This document shows, piece by piece, positions 8,649 to 18,495 of a DNA stretch of 64,000 nt; within the stretch, counting starts at the first letter, position 1; the number at the start of each line of letters is the position of its first letter. The translations under genes and the position numbers were made by a program. Origin of the DNA: Mariniphaga sp041687255 (GTDB lineage: Bacteria > Bacteroidota > Bacteroidia > Bacteroidales > Prolixibacteraceae); contig JAWLCL010000017.1 of NCBI GenBank assembly GCA_041687255.1, positions 46,950 to 110,949 of the forward strand, read 5' to 3'. Below the pieces are notes generated by a model. The model had not been told where the DNA came from. It ran no database searches and saw nothing but the letters and a program-made list of their open reading frames with translations.

Positions 8649-11186
8649 TTAGAAAATGGCATAGTTTATCTTCATCATAAAGGAGTTATGTGGGAAAATA
8701 CCCAATACATCGCTCAACTGTTTATTCAGTGGCCGGTCGTAGGGAGAATTGTACACCGGACCCAGCGGATTGACCTCGTCCCTTGCATTTCTGTTGTGGC
8801 TCCAAACCAGGAACAGGGTAGAGCCGGGCCGGTACTCCCAGCGCATGACAAGATTTGACTGCAGGTTCTGGTAAGCAAAATCCTGCTCTTTTGGAAAAGT
8901 CGGAAAAGGTATCAGTTGGTCGGGATTTACAAGTATGCTGTAATTGTCATATTTCCCTTTGGCCAGGAACAATTGGGAATAAAGCTGAAAAGAAAGCGTA
9001 TTTGTAAAAGTAACTGCTCCTCTCAATGTAAGGTCGAGAGAGCCGGTATTACGTTTTCCGAATACCGGGATGAAATGGTAACCCGGGCTGTATTCAGGCC
9101 GGAGCTCCGGCAGAGGGATGAGTGCTCCGTAGTCATCGAAAAGGGTATATTCTTCCGGCCCCAGGTTAACAGGCGCTACCGGCCTGTTTCCAACCATCCA
9201 CCCGTCTTCGGTTTTCATGAAACTCTCATTGGAAGCCCAGGCTGTATTTGCCCTTTCCCAGTCGCCCTTCATGCTTCCCGAAAAGGAAAAACGAGTTCCG
9301 ATGTCCAGGTTGCCGCTCATTCCCAACATATAAATCTTCCCGCCATCGCCCGAATATTTAAAACTTCCTTCGGTAGTTATGAGCCAGTTGCGACGGTAAT
9401 CGGTATTATACTCCCCTGTAAACATAACACTCCAGGGGCGTGCCCAGCGGTCGAGGCCCCTGGTTTCCCAGATGTCGTAACCGCCGATAATTTCAGAAAA
9501 GCTGCTGCTAAACCTGATAAGCTGCGAGTTGAGTGTGGTCCATTCCGAACGGAGCTGAAAGAAATCACCCATGTTCCACCATTGCAGGTATGAATAACGC
9601 TGGCGGTGGTAGAGCCTTATATTGGCCCGCTGGAAACTTCCGAACGGTTGCCCTGCGTTAATGTTATAGGTCAGTCCCGACCATGCTTCATAGAAGTTCT
9701 GCTCGAAGCTGGTCCAGCCAATATCATTGGGGTTATACTGATCGGAAAATACCAATAGCGTAACATGTCCGTCGATTATGCCCTCACGCTTTTTCATAAC
9801 CAGTCCACCCATAAAACCCCGTTGGACTTCCTGTTCACTTACTTGTGATTTCCGGTTTGCAAAAGCTGCGATTCCTTCAAAACTGTACCGGTTTTCACCA
9901 AACCGCAAATCCCAATCCACGCCGCCCGTCATACTTTGCTGACCGGTACCGTTATTTTCGGGACTTTGGTACATGGTCAGTATTCCGCCCGCAGAGGAGA
10001 ACTTGCCTATTTGCTGGCTTGCCCTGGCTACTCCGTAATTTTGAGCTGGTTTAAAATCATGGCCTGCAGAAGTCCCCAGCAAACCAAACGAGAGCCCTTC
10101 GGCCGACCTGCCTGATATTTTGGCGGCTCCGATAATTGGATTACCGGCTCCTATCCGGCGGGTGTAAAACAGGCTGCTCCTTCCAATCCCAAATTGAAAG
10201 ATATCAGCTCCTTCTACAAAGAAAGGCCGTTTCTCGGTATAAAGTGTTTCAAACGCTGTAAGATTTAGTACTGCAGGGTCAGCCTCCACCTGTCCGAAAT
10301 CGGGGTTGATGGTGGCATCAAGCATGATGTTTGGCCCCAGGCCTACTTTGACATCTCCGCCTACATCAATTCGTGCATCATAGTCACCTTTACCCGGCCG
10401 GGCAGCATCTTCAAAAACATCGATCGCCGACAGGAGGTAAGGACGGAGCTGTAAATTTCGTCGGGGTTGTAAATTTTTTATATCCTCTATCTGCCCATAC
10501 CTGGCAACCAGGTTGGCGCGCTCGGTGCTGGGTATGTAGGGCCACTCGGAAACTTCACCCAGGCGCGGAATGATGCGTGTAATGTGGAATCCCCAGGTTT
10601 GTTCTTCTATCTCAGGGAAGCGAAGCATGCTGTAAGGAATTCTGAATTCGGCAGTCCATCCTTCATTTGTAGTTTTAACCGACGAAAACCAGATGGCATC
10701 CCAGGAGGTATCAAGACCCTCAATTTCAAAAATGCCTGCAGAAGAGAAGCTGGATATTCTGCCTTGCCGTCCGTCGAGCTGGACACCGGCGGCATTTACA
10801 GCAAAGGTATAGGCTGTGCGGCGGTTAAAGTAGGAGTCGAATGAGACCAGTAACCAATCGGCCCGGTTTAACTCATCCCTCCTTCCCAATGTGTTTTCTA
10901 TGTCATCCGGTGCGTCGTACATAATGGCACTGACATACAGATTATCAGTTCCAAACAAGATGCGTACCTCAGTTTTTCGTGTTGCCCGTGAACCTTCTGC
11001 CGGTTCACGCTGAATAAAGTCATGAATAACTTCTGCATCCTCCCATGCCGGTTCATCAGGGAGTCCATCAATATGTATCGTTGCTTCTGAATGAGTTGCC
11101 CTGATGGTTGCATTTTGCTGTGCAGTAACTGTAAGGACGGAAAAAAATGAAAGTGTAAGGTAAATGCGCAAATAATCAAAGAACAT
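8649..11186 (-). CDS. DUF5916 outer-membrane protein with N-terminal CBM9-like domain
   Basis: This 845-residue protein has a signal peptide (residues 1-23, ending TAQQ). A CBM9/DOMON-like beta-sandwich follows (about 27-215: IHIDGLPDEPAWEDAEVIHDF, LFGTDNLYVSAIMYD). A long beta-rich region with many aromatic residues then ends in NYAIF, as expected of an outer-membrane barrel (DUF5916 family). The function of the family is not established; carbohydrate binding has been proposed from the N-terminal fold. The gene starts 6 bp after the stop of the CBM9-like gene at 11193 and is clearly its operon partner. Confidence 0.85.
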   Translation of the reverse strand: MFFDYLRIYLTLSFFSVLTVTAQQNATIRATHSEATIHIDGLPDEPAWEDAEVIHDFIQREPAEGSRATRKTEVRILFGTDNLYVSAIMYDAPDDIENTLGRRDELNRADWLLVSFDSYFNRRTAYTFAVNAAGVQLDGRQGRISSFSSAGIFEIEGLDTSWDAIWFSSVKTTNEGWTAEFRIPYSMLRFPEIEEQTWGFHITRIIPRLGEVSEWPYIPSTERANLVARYGQIEDIKNLQPRRNLQLRPYLLSAIDVFEDAARPGKGDYDARIDVGGDVKVGLGPNIMLDATINPDFGQVEADPAVLNLTAFETLYTEKRPFFVEGADIFQFGIGRSSLFYTRRIGAGNPIIGAAKISGRSAEGLSFGLLGTSAGHDFKPAQNYGVARASQQIGKFSSAGGILTMYQSPENNGTGQQSMTGGVDWDLRFGENRYSFEGIAAFANRKSQVSEQEVQRGFMGGLVMKKREGIIDGHVTLLVFSDQYNPNDIGWTSFEQNFYEAWSGLTYNINAGQPFGSFQRANIRLYHRQRYSYLQWWNMGDFFQLRSEWTTLNSQLIRFSSSFSEIIGGYDIWETRGLDRWARPWSVMFTGEYNTDYRRNWLITTEGSFKYSGDGGKIYMLGMSGNLDIGTRFSFSGSMKGDWERANTAWASNESFMKTEDGWMVGNRPVAPVNLGPEEYTLFDDYGALIPLPELRPEYSPGYHFIPVFGKRNTGSLDLTLRGAVTFTNTLSFQLYSQLFLAKGKYDNYSILVNPDQLIPFPTFPKEQDFAYQNLQSNLVMRWEYRPGSTLFLVWSHNRNARDEVNPLGPVYNSPYDRPLNKQLSDVLGIFPHNSFMMKINYAIF

Positions 11187-11192
11187 TTCAAA

Positions 11193-11918
11193 TCATTTAA
11201 AAATAAAGGTGCCAAAGTTATGTGGTTCGTGGAAATTTCTGACCGTTGGATTCCAGGAAAAACGTGTAGTTCCTTCATCGTGGTCGAGGCGATAGATATT
11301 TGCTCTCCACTTCATGCCGGGCCCGGGCGATTCACTGATGAGAGGTTCCATTAGTTTCCAGGGAATAAAGAATTCAGCAGTCCAGCCCGTTACCGCTCCT
11401 GTATCTTTTGAATCAACTGTCTGTATTGATGCCTTATGTCGTGTTTTTCGATCCCCTTCATATTTCCAGGGAAGCCAACCTAAAAACTTACCATCAAGAT
11501 TAGGAATCAACAGGGTAAGCTCATAATTTAATGGTGATAACTGGTATTCAAAATAGAGGGGAAATTTTTCGTCCGGCATCAGGAATACTTCCACCACATC
11601 CTCCTCCCACAGGTTCAGATTATCAGCCTGCATGGTAGCTGTAATTTTCCGGTCTTTATTCCGGACAAGAAAATAGATTCCGGTTTCCGACCAGAGAACT
11701 TTGGCATCGGTCCGGTACTCCAGATGCTCATTGTTTCGTTGCGGAATTTCTTTCCATGAGGTTTTGTTCCATTCAGGGGCACTTCCTGTTCCGGTGATCT
11801 CAAAATCGGAACTGCGGATGATATCCATTGTGGCGGATGTATCGTTCTGCTGTGCTGAGGCTTGTAATACAGCCACAATAAGAGGAAGCAGCCAAAGGAG
11901 AGTATATTTCTTCTTCAT
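11193..11918 (-). CDS. Secreted CBM9-like (DOMON-type) carbohydrate-binding family protein
   Basis: The open frame reaches 11999. The ATG at 11918 gives a proper signal peptide (MKKKYTLLWLLPLIVAV, ending ASAQQ) and is preferred, for about 241 residues. The mature protein is one beta-sandwich of the CBM9-like family, with VLWSETGIYFLVRNKD, LWEEDVVEVFLMPDE and WTAEFFIPWKLMEP. It resembles the N-terminal domain of the DUF5916 protein encoded just downstream. It probably acts in the periplasm or at the surface with that partner. The ligand is unknown and no catalytic residues are evident. Confidence 0.8.
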   Translation of the reverse strand: MKKKYTLLWLLPLIVAVLQASAQQNDTSATMDIIRSSDFEITGTGSAPEWNKTSWKEIPQRNNEHLEYRTDAKVLWSETGIYFLVRNKDRKITATMQADNLNLWEEDVVEVFLMPDEKFPLYFEYQLSPLNYELTLLIPNLDGKFLGWLPWKYEGDRKTRHKASIQTVDSKDTGAVTGWTAEFFIPWKLMEPLISESPGPGMKWRANIYRLDHDEGTTRFSWNPTVRNFHEPHNFGTFIFK

Positions 11919-12070
11919 ATTTCCATGTTTTTTACAAATTTGCAGGATGCCAGCTGAACTCAAATTGAATTCTTCGCAGCAAGATAAAAAAAAATTCAAC
12001 AGGCGTAACCGGTAAGTTCAGGTTCATATAAGTTATAAGATAAAAAGCCAACTCTAATGGATATCGTCTG

Positions 12071-12138
12071 CATACATTCTCTATACCCGGGACGTATTAA
12101 ATTCGCGTTTACATGGTCCTGGTATGGTTTTAATACGG
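12071..12138. repeat. Dispersed element with ATACCCGGG core, copy 1
   Basis: This stretch, upstream of the CBM9-like gene, aligns with 43895-43973 in two blocks. One block contains ATACCCGGG-n-CGTA and the other TATGGT-n-TTnATAC. Differences between copies are mostly transitions. Within this copy GTATTAAA and TTTTAATAC can pair. Function is unknown. Confidence 0.5.
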
Positions 12139-12288
12139 GGATGGTTATATGAATTCAGGGGTAAAAATCTTTACAAAATAAAGAGAAAGCTTCAGCTGAT
12201 GTCGGGAATATGTTGTATTAAATGGAACTTTTGATACCGGAGGCTTTAAAAAAATAGTTCTGCAGAAAAGAAGGCAACCGGAAGGAAT

Positions 12289-13245
12289 TTATTTTTTTCC
12301 TGTTTTTTCCCTGACCAGGTTGGCAAGTTGCACACGGCTTTTTACATTGGTTTTTGTATAGATGCGATGTGCATGATCTTTTACCGTTTGCAAGGTTATA
12401 AACAGCTTTTCAGCTATGGCTTTGTTGGTTTTGCCGTCGCATATTTCAAGTATAATTTCCGATTCCCGTTTTGAAATGTTGTACTCTTTACAAAACGATT
12501 CAAAGTTGTTGGTTTTGACAGCCGGCTTTTTTTCAGCAAAAGAAACAAAAAACTTTATGCAAACAGGTAACAATGCACTTGAAGCAAAAAGTATAAGGAT
12601 TGAAACTGCTGTGTATACAAATCCCAATGGACCTAATAACCAAAACACAACAGAATAGAGAGCAGTTCCGCTTAAATAGATAGCAAGGCATTTATGAATT
12701 TCCTGCTTTTGATAATAGATGTCTTTGGCCGAACCCGGTTTAATAAACGGCAGAAGGAAGAGCAGGTGAATTAACAGGTTCAGCGGGATAAATGCTCTTA
12801 TCAAAAACTTATCTGGATTTGCAGGAGTTCTGAAGTAACCAGTCTGAAACAGGTAAACACTCGCAGAAAGTAATAACAGGAATACTGTAAAGAAAATGTA
12901 AATCCAGGTTCCTGTAAAACGGTATTTATTCAGGTTTAAGCTAAACTTCAGGAGCATGAACCAGCTGATAACCAGAAATGGTATTCCAAGCAAGGGGAGG
13001 AAAAGCGCCAGTTTCGCAGAAATTTCAGGGTCAGTTATTGCATCAGTTATAACCTGCCGGAGAGCAAGGTTTCCCCATATACTGTATATATAAAATGTAA
13101 ACAGAAAGATTTGCTGGTAAAGCAGCAGTTGAAATTCTGATTTTTTTACTTTATGAAAGATCTGATAGCTGGTAAGAATGCTGATAACAGCTATTCCGGA
13201 TGTAGCAACAAAGGCAACCAGGTATATTAAGTACTCAGCGAACAT
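12289..13245 (-). CDS. Membrane-bound LuxR-type transcriptional regulator
   Basis: This 318-residue protein has about seven hydrophobic helices over residues 1-235. A cytoplasmic LuxR/GerE helix-turn-helix follows at about 255-315: ISKRESEIILEICDGKTNKAIAEKLFITLQTVKDHAHRIY. The family couples a membrane sensor of unknown ligand to DNA binding. The gene reads in the same direction as the CBM9-like/DUF5916 operon, ending about 370 bp before its start codon, and could regulate it (inference). It is divergent from the membrane protein at 13448. Confidence 0.85.
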   Translation of the reverse strand: MFAEYLIYLVAFVATSGIAVISILTSYQIFHKVKKSEFQLLLYQQIFLFTFYIYSIWGNLALRQVITDAITDPEISAKLALFLPLLGIPFLVISWFMLLKFSLNLNKYRFTGTWIYIFFTVFLLLLSASVYLFQTGYFRTPANPDKFLIRAFIPLNLLIHLLFLLPFIKPGSAKDIYYQKQEIHKCLAIYLSGTALYSVVFWLLGPLGFVYTAVSILILFASSALLPVCIKFFVSFAEKKPAVKTNNFESFCKEYNISKRESEIILEICDGKTNKAIAEKLFITLQTVKDHAHRIYTKTNVKSRVQLANLVREKTGKK

Positions 13246-13447
13246 TGTTCAATTTTTGGTTTTGTTCTGCTAAAAACCAACAGGAATTTCATTTCTGGTG
13301 TAAAAGAAAAAGCTTCAGGTTCAGTCTTCAAGCAGGGCTACCAAAGTAGCAATTTTTAAGAATCCTACCAAAGTAGCTGGTATGTTTTTATTCTAAGACT
13401 TACATTTGAAGAAGAAAAACAAAAAACAGAAAATTAAATTGAAAAAG

Positions 13448-14143
13448 ATGGAAAAGTACTACAGTTTGACTCCTTCGATTGGAGGAAGTTTTAGTTACGG
13501 CTGGAGAAAAATGTTTGATAAAGCATTTCTTCCGCTGCTGCTGGCCGTTGTTATCGCCGGATTGTTGAACGGGCCTATGGGAATGACTTGGGAGGCCGAC
13601 AGTAATGAGTGGTTTAACTTGTTTTGGATCTTTCCTGTGGCTTTAATTGGTATGGCATATGGGTTTCTTTTCAAACCGGTGATTAACTATGGTGAAAGGT
13701 ATCTCTTTTTGAAAGCCATGCGGGATGAAGAGGCGGAATTGAAAACATTGTTTGAAGGATTTAAAAGCAAATACTTCAAGATTGTTTTGGCAAACCTTAT
13801 TGTTGTTGCTTTGGCTGTTATTGGCTTTGTACTGTTAATAATACCTGGTATAATAATCCTGGTGAGGCTGGCTTTTGTTCCCTTCCTGGTTATGGATAAA
13901 GATTTGGAACCAATGCAGGCTGTGGAAAGAAGCTGGCAGCTTACCCGGGGGCACGGTTGGAAAATCTTTTGGATGGCAGTCATTTCATTCTTTATCCTGA
14001 TAGCGGGTTTGCTGGTGTTTTTTGTTGGCATCATAGTCTCCTTTATGTGGATACATTCTGCCTTTGCCACTCTCTATCAGTCGGTAGTGTACAACAATGA
14101 TGATGAGAATCCCATACCCATTCTGGCCGTTAATGAAGAATAA
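13448..14143 (+). CDS. Multi-pass membrane protein of unknown function
   Basis: The frame is open from a TTG at 13406, but the ATG at 13448 (MEKYYSLTPSIGGSFSYGWRKMF) is the natural start and gives 231 residues. It has about five hydrophobic segments, including LPLLLAVVIAGLL, VALIGMAYGFLF, LIVVALAVIGFVLLIIPG and ILIAGLLVFFVGIIV. The motif IPGIIILVRLAFVPFLVMDKDLEPMQAVERSWQLTRGH resembles bacterial YciC/DUF975-like membrane proteins. No enzymatic residues are evident. A strong terminator follows. It is a single gene, divergent from the LuxR-type regulator. Confidence 0.65.
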   Translation: MEKYYSLTPSIGGSFSYGWRKMFDKAFLPLLLAVVIAGLLNGPMGMTWEADSNEWFNLFWIFPVALIGMAYGFLFKPVINYGERYLFLKAMRDEEAELKTLFEGFKSKYFKIVLANLIVVALAVIGFVLLIIPGIIILVRLAFVPFLVMDKDLEPMQAVERSWQLTRGHGWKIFWMAVISFFILIAGLLVFFVGIIVSFMWIHSAFATLYQSVVYNNDDENPIPILAVNEE

Positions 14144-14163
14144 AAGTATTGCTTTGACAAGAT

Positions 14164-14195
14164 AGCTGCCCGGAAATTCCTGGCAGCTTTTTTTT
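14164..14195 (+). terminator. Rho-independent terminator
   Basis: AGCTGCC at 14164-14170 pairs with GGCAGCT at 14182-14188, followed by a run of eight T. It lies 20 bp after the stop of the membrane-protein gene. Confidence 0.85.
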
Positions 14196-14238
14196 ACGGA
14201 CTCAGGCGGCTTTAGGTGAAAAGTTATATTTTTGATGA

Positions 14239-17130
14239 ATGAAAAAGTTGATATTCTTTTTTGCCTTTACAGCATTGGTAATAAATGCCCGTGCACAATA
14301 TTTCCAGACAGGGCAGGATCCTGCCTCAATTAATTGGAAACAGATAAACAGCCGTAACTTTCAACTTATATTTCCGGATTACTATGAGGAGCAGGCAAAA
14401 AAGCTGGCGGGAAATCTCGAAGCCGCTTACCCATACACGAGTTATACTTTGAAACATAATCCTCAGAAAATTCCCTTTTTACTACATACTCAAACCGTCC
14501 AGTCAAACGGGCTGGTTGCCTGGGCTCCCAGGCGGGCTGAGTTCTATACCACACCGCATCAATCGATGTATCCCCAGGATTGGCTTGAACAGCTGACCCT
14601 GCATGAATTCCGTCATGTGGTTCAGATTGATAAAATACGAAGCAACCTGCCCTTCTGGGCACGGTACCTGCTTGGAGAACAGGGCACTGCCCTTGCCTTT
14701 GGAGCTTATCTTCCATGGTGGTTCATTGAAGGGGATGCGGTGGTTACCGAAACATCACTGAGCAACTTTGGACGTGGTCGCTTTCCCTCATTTCTGATGG
14801 AACATCAGGCACAAGTGGTGCAAAAAGGTGTTTTTTCCTACGATAAGGCGTTTTTCAGATCTTACCGCGATTATGTGCCCAACCATTATAAATTGGGTTA
14901 TTACTTTACCGGAAACCTTAGGGCAAGGCATGGAAGCGAACTTTGGGAGGAGGTTTTAACAAGGGCTGGAAGCAAGCCGCTCTCCATATTTCCTTTGAAC
15001 CAGGTGCTGAAAAAAAGAACCGGAATGGATATAGTCGAAAATTACCAATCGGTTTTCGACAGCCTGAAATCGGTTTGGATACGGGAAGATATGAAGTATC
15101 AGTCAATACCCACTCACCAAATAAATGAGCAGGCAACCTTCTTTACAAATTACAATCATAACCATTGGCTTAACGATTCCACTGTTCTTTCCTATAAAAC
15201 AGCTTATAATGAAATTCCTTCATTTGTAAAAATTCAGAAGGACAGTGGAAGGGAAACTAAATTATTCTTCCCCGGGGCCATATTTAATGAATCGGCGGGC
15301 TATCGTGGCGAATGGATTGTTTGGGCGGAGCAGATAAGCGACGTTCGCTGGGAGCACAGAGGCCGTTCCCTTCTTCGTCTTTACAATGTGAATTCAAAAA
15401 AGAAAATTGAAATTAAACCGGAATTTAAAAGTTTTAGCCCTTCCATCTCTCCTGATAAGATGAAAATTGCGGTGGTGGAAACTGACTTTTCAAACAATTA
15501 CTATATTTCGGTGTATCAAATGCCGGATGGAAAGCTCCTTCAACGGTTCCAGTCGCCTCAGAACAATTACTTCTTCACTCCCGAATGGTTGAACAATGAT
15601 GAAGTAGCTGCTGTAATGCTTACTCAAAAAGGGAAAAGAATAGTCCGTGTGAATTTTGCCCTGGATGAACTCTTCCAGCTTTCAGATGCTGAAATGGGAG
15701 ATATAAAACATCTTCGGTTTACAGGTGATTTCCTATATTTTATAGGGGCTTACTCAGGAAAAAACAGTTTATACAGGTTAACCCTTGAGAATGGTACAGT
15801 GGAAAGAGTATATGAGCCAAGGTTTGGCGTTGAGTCTCCGGCAGTTTCTGATGAAGACGACCAGATTATTCTTAGTGACTATACTGCCGGGGGATTTCGG
15901 CTTATAGAACTTTCCTCAGAAAACGACTCCATTAAGTCGTTGCAGCAGGTTAAACCTGCAAAGTACCTGCTTGCAGAAATTCTTGCCTCGCAGGAAGCGG
16001 GCTTTCCTGTTTTTAACGATACTGATGGAGAAGAATATACTGTTAAAAAATACAGCAAAGCGGGCCATCTTTTTAATTTTCACAGCTGGGCTCCGGCATC
16101 GGTTGATGTTGAAGCCTATGAGTTTTATCCCGGAGTAACCCTGATGTCGCAGAATGTATTGAGCACCAGTGAAGCTGTTGTAGGATACAAATGGGATTAC
16201 ACTGAAAGGGCCGGAAGGTTTGTTGCTGATTACTCCTTTAAGGGATGGTTCCCGGTTTTTGATTTTGATTTTTCTTATGGGGGGCGAGCCTCTAATTATA
16301 ATTTAATCCAGCAGGTTACCGATGAACAGGGAAACGTTACTCGGGATACCACACAACAACGTTTTTCCTGGCAGGAAACAACAGCCGGATTGACAATGGC
16401 ATTACCTCTGAATTTTGATAAAGGACCCTTTTACAGGATAATTCAACCTGAAATTCAGTACGGATTTAATTATATCCGTCACCGGGAATCAACACCACAT
16501 CAATTCCGCGAGGGAAGCTTTCACTCCTTATCCTACAGGTTATACATGCAAAAGGTGCTCAGGAAAAGCTACCTCGATATGTACCCCAATTTTGGAATTA
16601 TAGCTGATGGAGTGTTCCGTCATTCTCCTGCCGGAGCTGTAAGAGCGGGAAATATAAAAGCATTGCAGTCGGTGATTTATTTGCCTGCATTGATGAAAAA
16701 TCACGGAATAAAACTATATGCCGGTGCACAGCAAAAGGAAACAGCCGAAATCATGGGATTCAGCGATGTAGTCAGGTATGCCCGTGGATGGGGCCGCATT
16801 GCAACAACCGAAATTTATACCGGAGGTGTCGATTATAAAATGCCGCTGATTTACCCAGACTGGAATTTTTGGGGATTGTTATACACACGGAGGATTAAAG
16901 CTGCATTATTTGCCGACTACACCCGGCTGAAAGGGAAATATTACAGAAACGGGAATTTTACCGGCATGTTTACAACTGACATTTCTTCGGTGGGCACTGA
17001 AATTACTGCCGATGTGAATATCCTCCGGTTTTATGCGCCTGCCAATATTGGGTTCAGAGCATCATACCTTCCGGAAAAGAAAGATGTTTATTTTGATTTC
17101 CTTATTTCAATTGATTTCACTTCTTTTTAA
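14239..17130 (+). CDS. Large outer-membrane protein: HExxH metallopeptidase-like domain, beta-propeller, C-terminal barrel
   Basis: This 963-residue protein has a signal peptide (1-19, ending ARAQY). The N-terminal part has HEFRH at residues 122-126 (LTLHEFRHVVQID), a zinc-metallopeptidase-like motif, and a downstream WWFIEGDAVVTE that could supply the third ligand Glu in gluzincin fashion. Residues of about 290-620 look like TolB/WD40-type propeller blades (SPSISPDKMKIAVVETD). The last 300 residues are barrel-like and end in FISIDF-type strands. It is probably anchored in the outer membrane with a surface or periplasmic peptidase domain. The substrate is unknown. Its 3' end overlaps the convergent phosphoesterase gene by 24 bp. 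Confidence 0.72.
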   Translation: MKKLIFFFAFTALVINARAQYFQTGQDPASINWKQINSRNFQLIFPDYYEEQAKKLAGNLEAAYPYTSYTLKHNPQKIPFLLHTQTVQSNGLVAWAPRRAEFYTTPHQSMYPQDWLEQLTLHEFRHVVQIDKIRSNLPFWARYLLGEQGTALAFGAYLPWWFIEGDAVVTETSLSNFGRGRFPSFLMEHQAQVVQKGVFSYDKAFFRSYRDYVPNHYKLGYYFTGNLRARHGSELWEEVLTRAGSKPLSIFPLNQVLKKRTGMDIVENYQSVFDSLKSVWIREDMKYQSIPTHQINEQATFFTNYNHNHWLNDSTVLSYKTAYNEIPSFVKIQKDSGRETKLFFPGAIFNESAGYRGEWIVWAEQISDVRWEHRGRSLLRLYNVNSKKKIEIKPEFKSFSPSISPDKMKIAVVETDFSNNYYISVYQMPDGKLLQRFQSPQNNYFFTPEWLNNDEVAAVMLTQKGKRIVRVNFALDELFQLSDAEMGDIKHLRFTGDFLYFIGAYSGKNSLYRLTLENGTVERVYEPRFGVESPAVSDEDDQIILSDYTAGGFRLIELSSENDSIKSLQQVKPAKYLLAEILASQEAGFPVFNDTDGEEYTVKKYSKAGHLFNFHSWAPASVDVEAYEFYPGVTLMSQNVLSTSEAVVGYKWDYTERAGRFVADYSFKGWFPVFDFDFSYGGRASNYNLIQQVTDEQGNVTRDTTQQRFSWQETTAGLTMALPLNFDKGPFYRIIQPEIQYGFNYIRHRESTPHQFREGSFHSLSYRLYMQKVLRKSYLDMYPNFGIIADGVFRHSPAGAVRAGNIKALQSVIYLPALMKNHGIKLYAGAQQKETAEIMGFSDVVRYARGWGRIATTEIYTGGVDYKMPLIYPDWNFWGLLYTRRIKAALFADYTRLKGKYYRNGNFTGMFTTDISSVGTEITADVNILRFYAPANIGFRASYLPEKKDVYFDFLISIDFTSF

Positions 17131-18306
17131 TGTGATTACTGTAAATTCGGCCGGCATATCCAGGCGCCACGGAACGCCTACTGTGCCAAATCCGGTGTTG
17201 ACATGTAACTTTGAGTTCCCGCTTCCATACAAGCCTCCCCAGTACTTCCTTTGCATATAAGCCAGGCTGAAAGGGATTCCTGCTATTTTTATTCCCCACT
17301 GCATGCCGTGCGTATGTCCTGATAACGTAAGTTCAATATCTTCCTTATTTTCAATCTTGCTTTCCCAATGTGCCGGGTCATGTGTGAGTAAAATCGTGAA
17401 GGCTTCCGGTGAGATACCCCGGATTGCGGTATCTAAATCGGCATATTGAGGAAAGGGAGGATGCCCCCAGTTCTCTACTCCTGCCAGGAAAATGGAATCC
17501 CTGCCTCTTTTTATAACAACATTTTCGTTTAACAGCAGATCGAATCCAAGTTCCCGGTTTGCCTCCAGTATGGCATTAAAATTTGCCTGTTTGTCATCGG
17601 GGGTTTCCCAATCGGAATAATCACCGTAATCGTGATTGCCTAATATAGAGTAGCTGGGTATGTTTTGAATGATTTTGCGGAAATGAGGTCCGTATCCGTT
17701 AACCTCATAGGCAAAATTGTTTACCAGGTCTCCAATGAATAGTATTAAATCAGGATTGGCTTTTTCCGCTATTTTAGCCGCCTTTTTTAAAAGACTTTTT
17801 CCATAGAGCATCCCTCCTAAATGTGAATCGGTAAAGACAAAGATTTTGTAACCGTCGAATTGGGCAGGCAGACTGTTATACGACAGTTCATGGTTTACCG
17901 TTTTCGTTTGCCGCGAACCAAACACAATCCCAAAGACCATGGATGCAACAATACCGGTTGCTAAAATTAATCCTGCATAAGGAATTACAGGAGGCTTTTT
18001 CCTGGCAAGAGTAACGTAAAGAAGGTAAGAAAGCGCATTTGGCAGATTAAACACAAACAATGAAAACAATACAAAATTATAAATTACATATACAGAGTAA
18101 TTGGTTGCTTCACGGGGCTGGTTGGGATAGATATACAGGTATACAAAAATGATAAGTAAAAGAACATGAAATAATATAAAAACGGTCATTACCGTCCTTT
18201 TTGATTTCCTGGAAGCTACTTTTATAAGGTTTTTGCCGGAGCCTATAATTATCAGCAAAAAAAACAGTAAAAAAATCACCAAATATATAATTGGAAACGA
18301 TCGCAT
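17107..18306 (-). CDS. Membrane-anchored metallophosphoesterase (YkuE-like)
   Basis: This 399-residue protein has four hydrophobic segments in residues 1-150 and then a calcineurin-type phosphoesterase domain. The metal-binding motifs appear in order: FTDSHLGG, FIGDLVNN, LGNHDYGD, LLTHDPAHW and LSGHTHGMQWG. The family hydrolyses phosphodiesters or phosphomonoesters; some members act on lipid-linked substrates, but the substrate here cannot be assigned. A possible minus-strand terminator at 18391-18421 lies upstream of the start. The 3' end overlaps the convergent gene at 14239-17130. Confidence 0.88.
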   Translation of the reverse strand: MRSFPIIYLVIFLLFFLLIIIGSGKNLIKVASRKSKRTVMTVFILFHVLLLIIFVYLYIYPNQPREATNYSVYVIYNFVLFSLFVFNLPNALSYLLYVTLARKKPPVIPYAGLILATGIVASMVFGIVFGSRQTKTVNHELSYNSLPAQFDGYKIFVFTDSHLGGMLYGKSLLKKAAKIAEKANPDLILFIGDLVNNFAYEVNGYGPHFRKIIQNIPSYSILGNHDYGDYSDWETPDDKQANFNAILEANRELGFDLLLNENVVIKRGRDSIFLAGVENWGHPPFPQYADLDTAIRGISPEAFTILLTHDPAHWESKIENKEDIELTLSGHTHGMQWGIKIAGIPFSLAYMQRKYWGGLYGSGNSKLHVNTGFGTVGVPWRLDMPAEFTVITLKRSEIN

Positions 18307-18390
18307 GCTTTGTGTTTTCTGTTTAATGTTATTGATGAATTATTGCTATTCATCAGATTTGTTGTGTTAACCTTTTATTTTCAGCACTTT

Positions 18391-18421
18391 AATTAAAAAA
18401 TCGGCAGATTTAAGCTGCCGA
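18391..18421 (-). terminator. Terminator-like hairpin upstream of the phosphoesterase gene
   Basis: TCGGCAG and CTGCCGA pair across 18401-18421. On the minus strand the stem is followed by six T (18400-18395). No gene precedes it on that strand, so it may end a non-coding transcript or act as a leader attenuator about 90 bp before the phosphoesterase start. Confidence 0.6.
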
Positions 18422-18495
18422 CAGTTCAATATTTTTATTATTGAGTGCAAATGTACGTAATCATAAGAAAGAAACAGGCATGAGCGGTTAATTTT

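Noticed and set aside
13406..13447. TTG start with a Lys-rich extension for the membrane protein
   Set aside because: The 14-residue all-basic extension is an AT-rich leader; the ATG at 13448 starts the conserved part.
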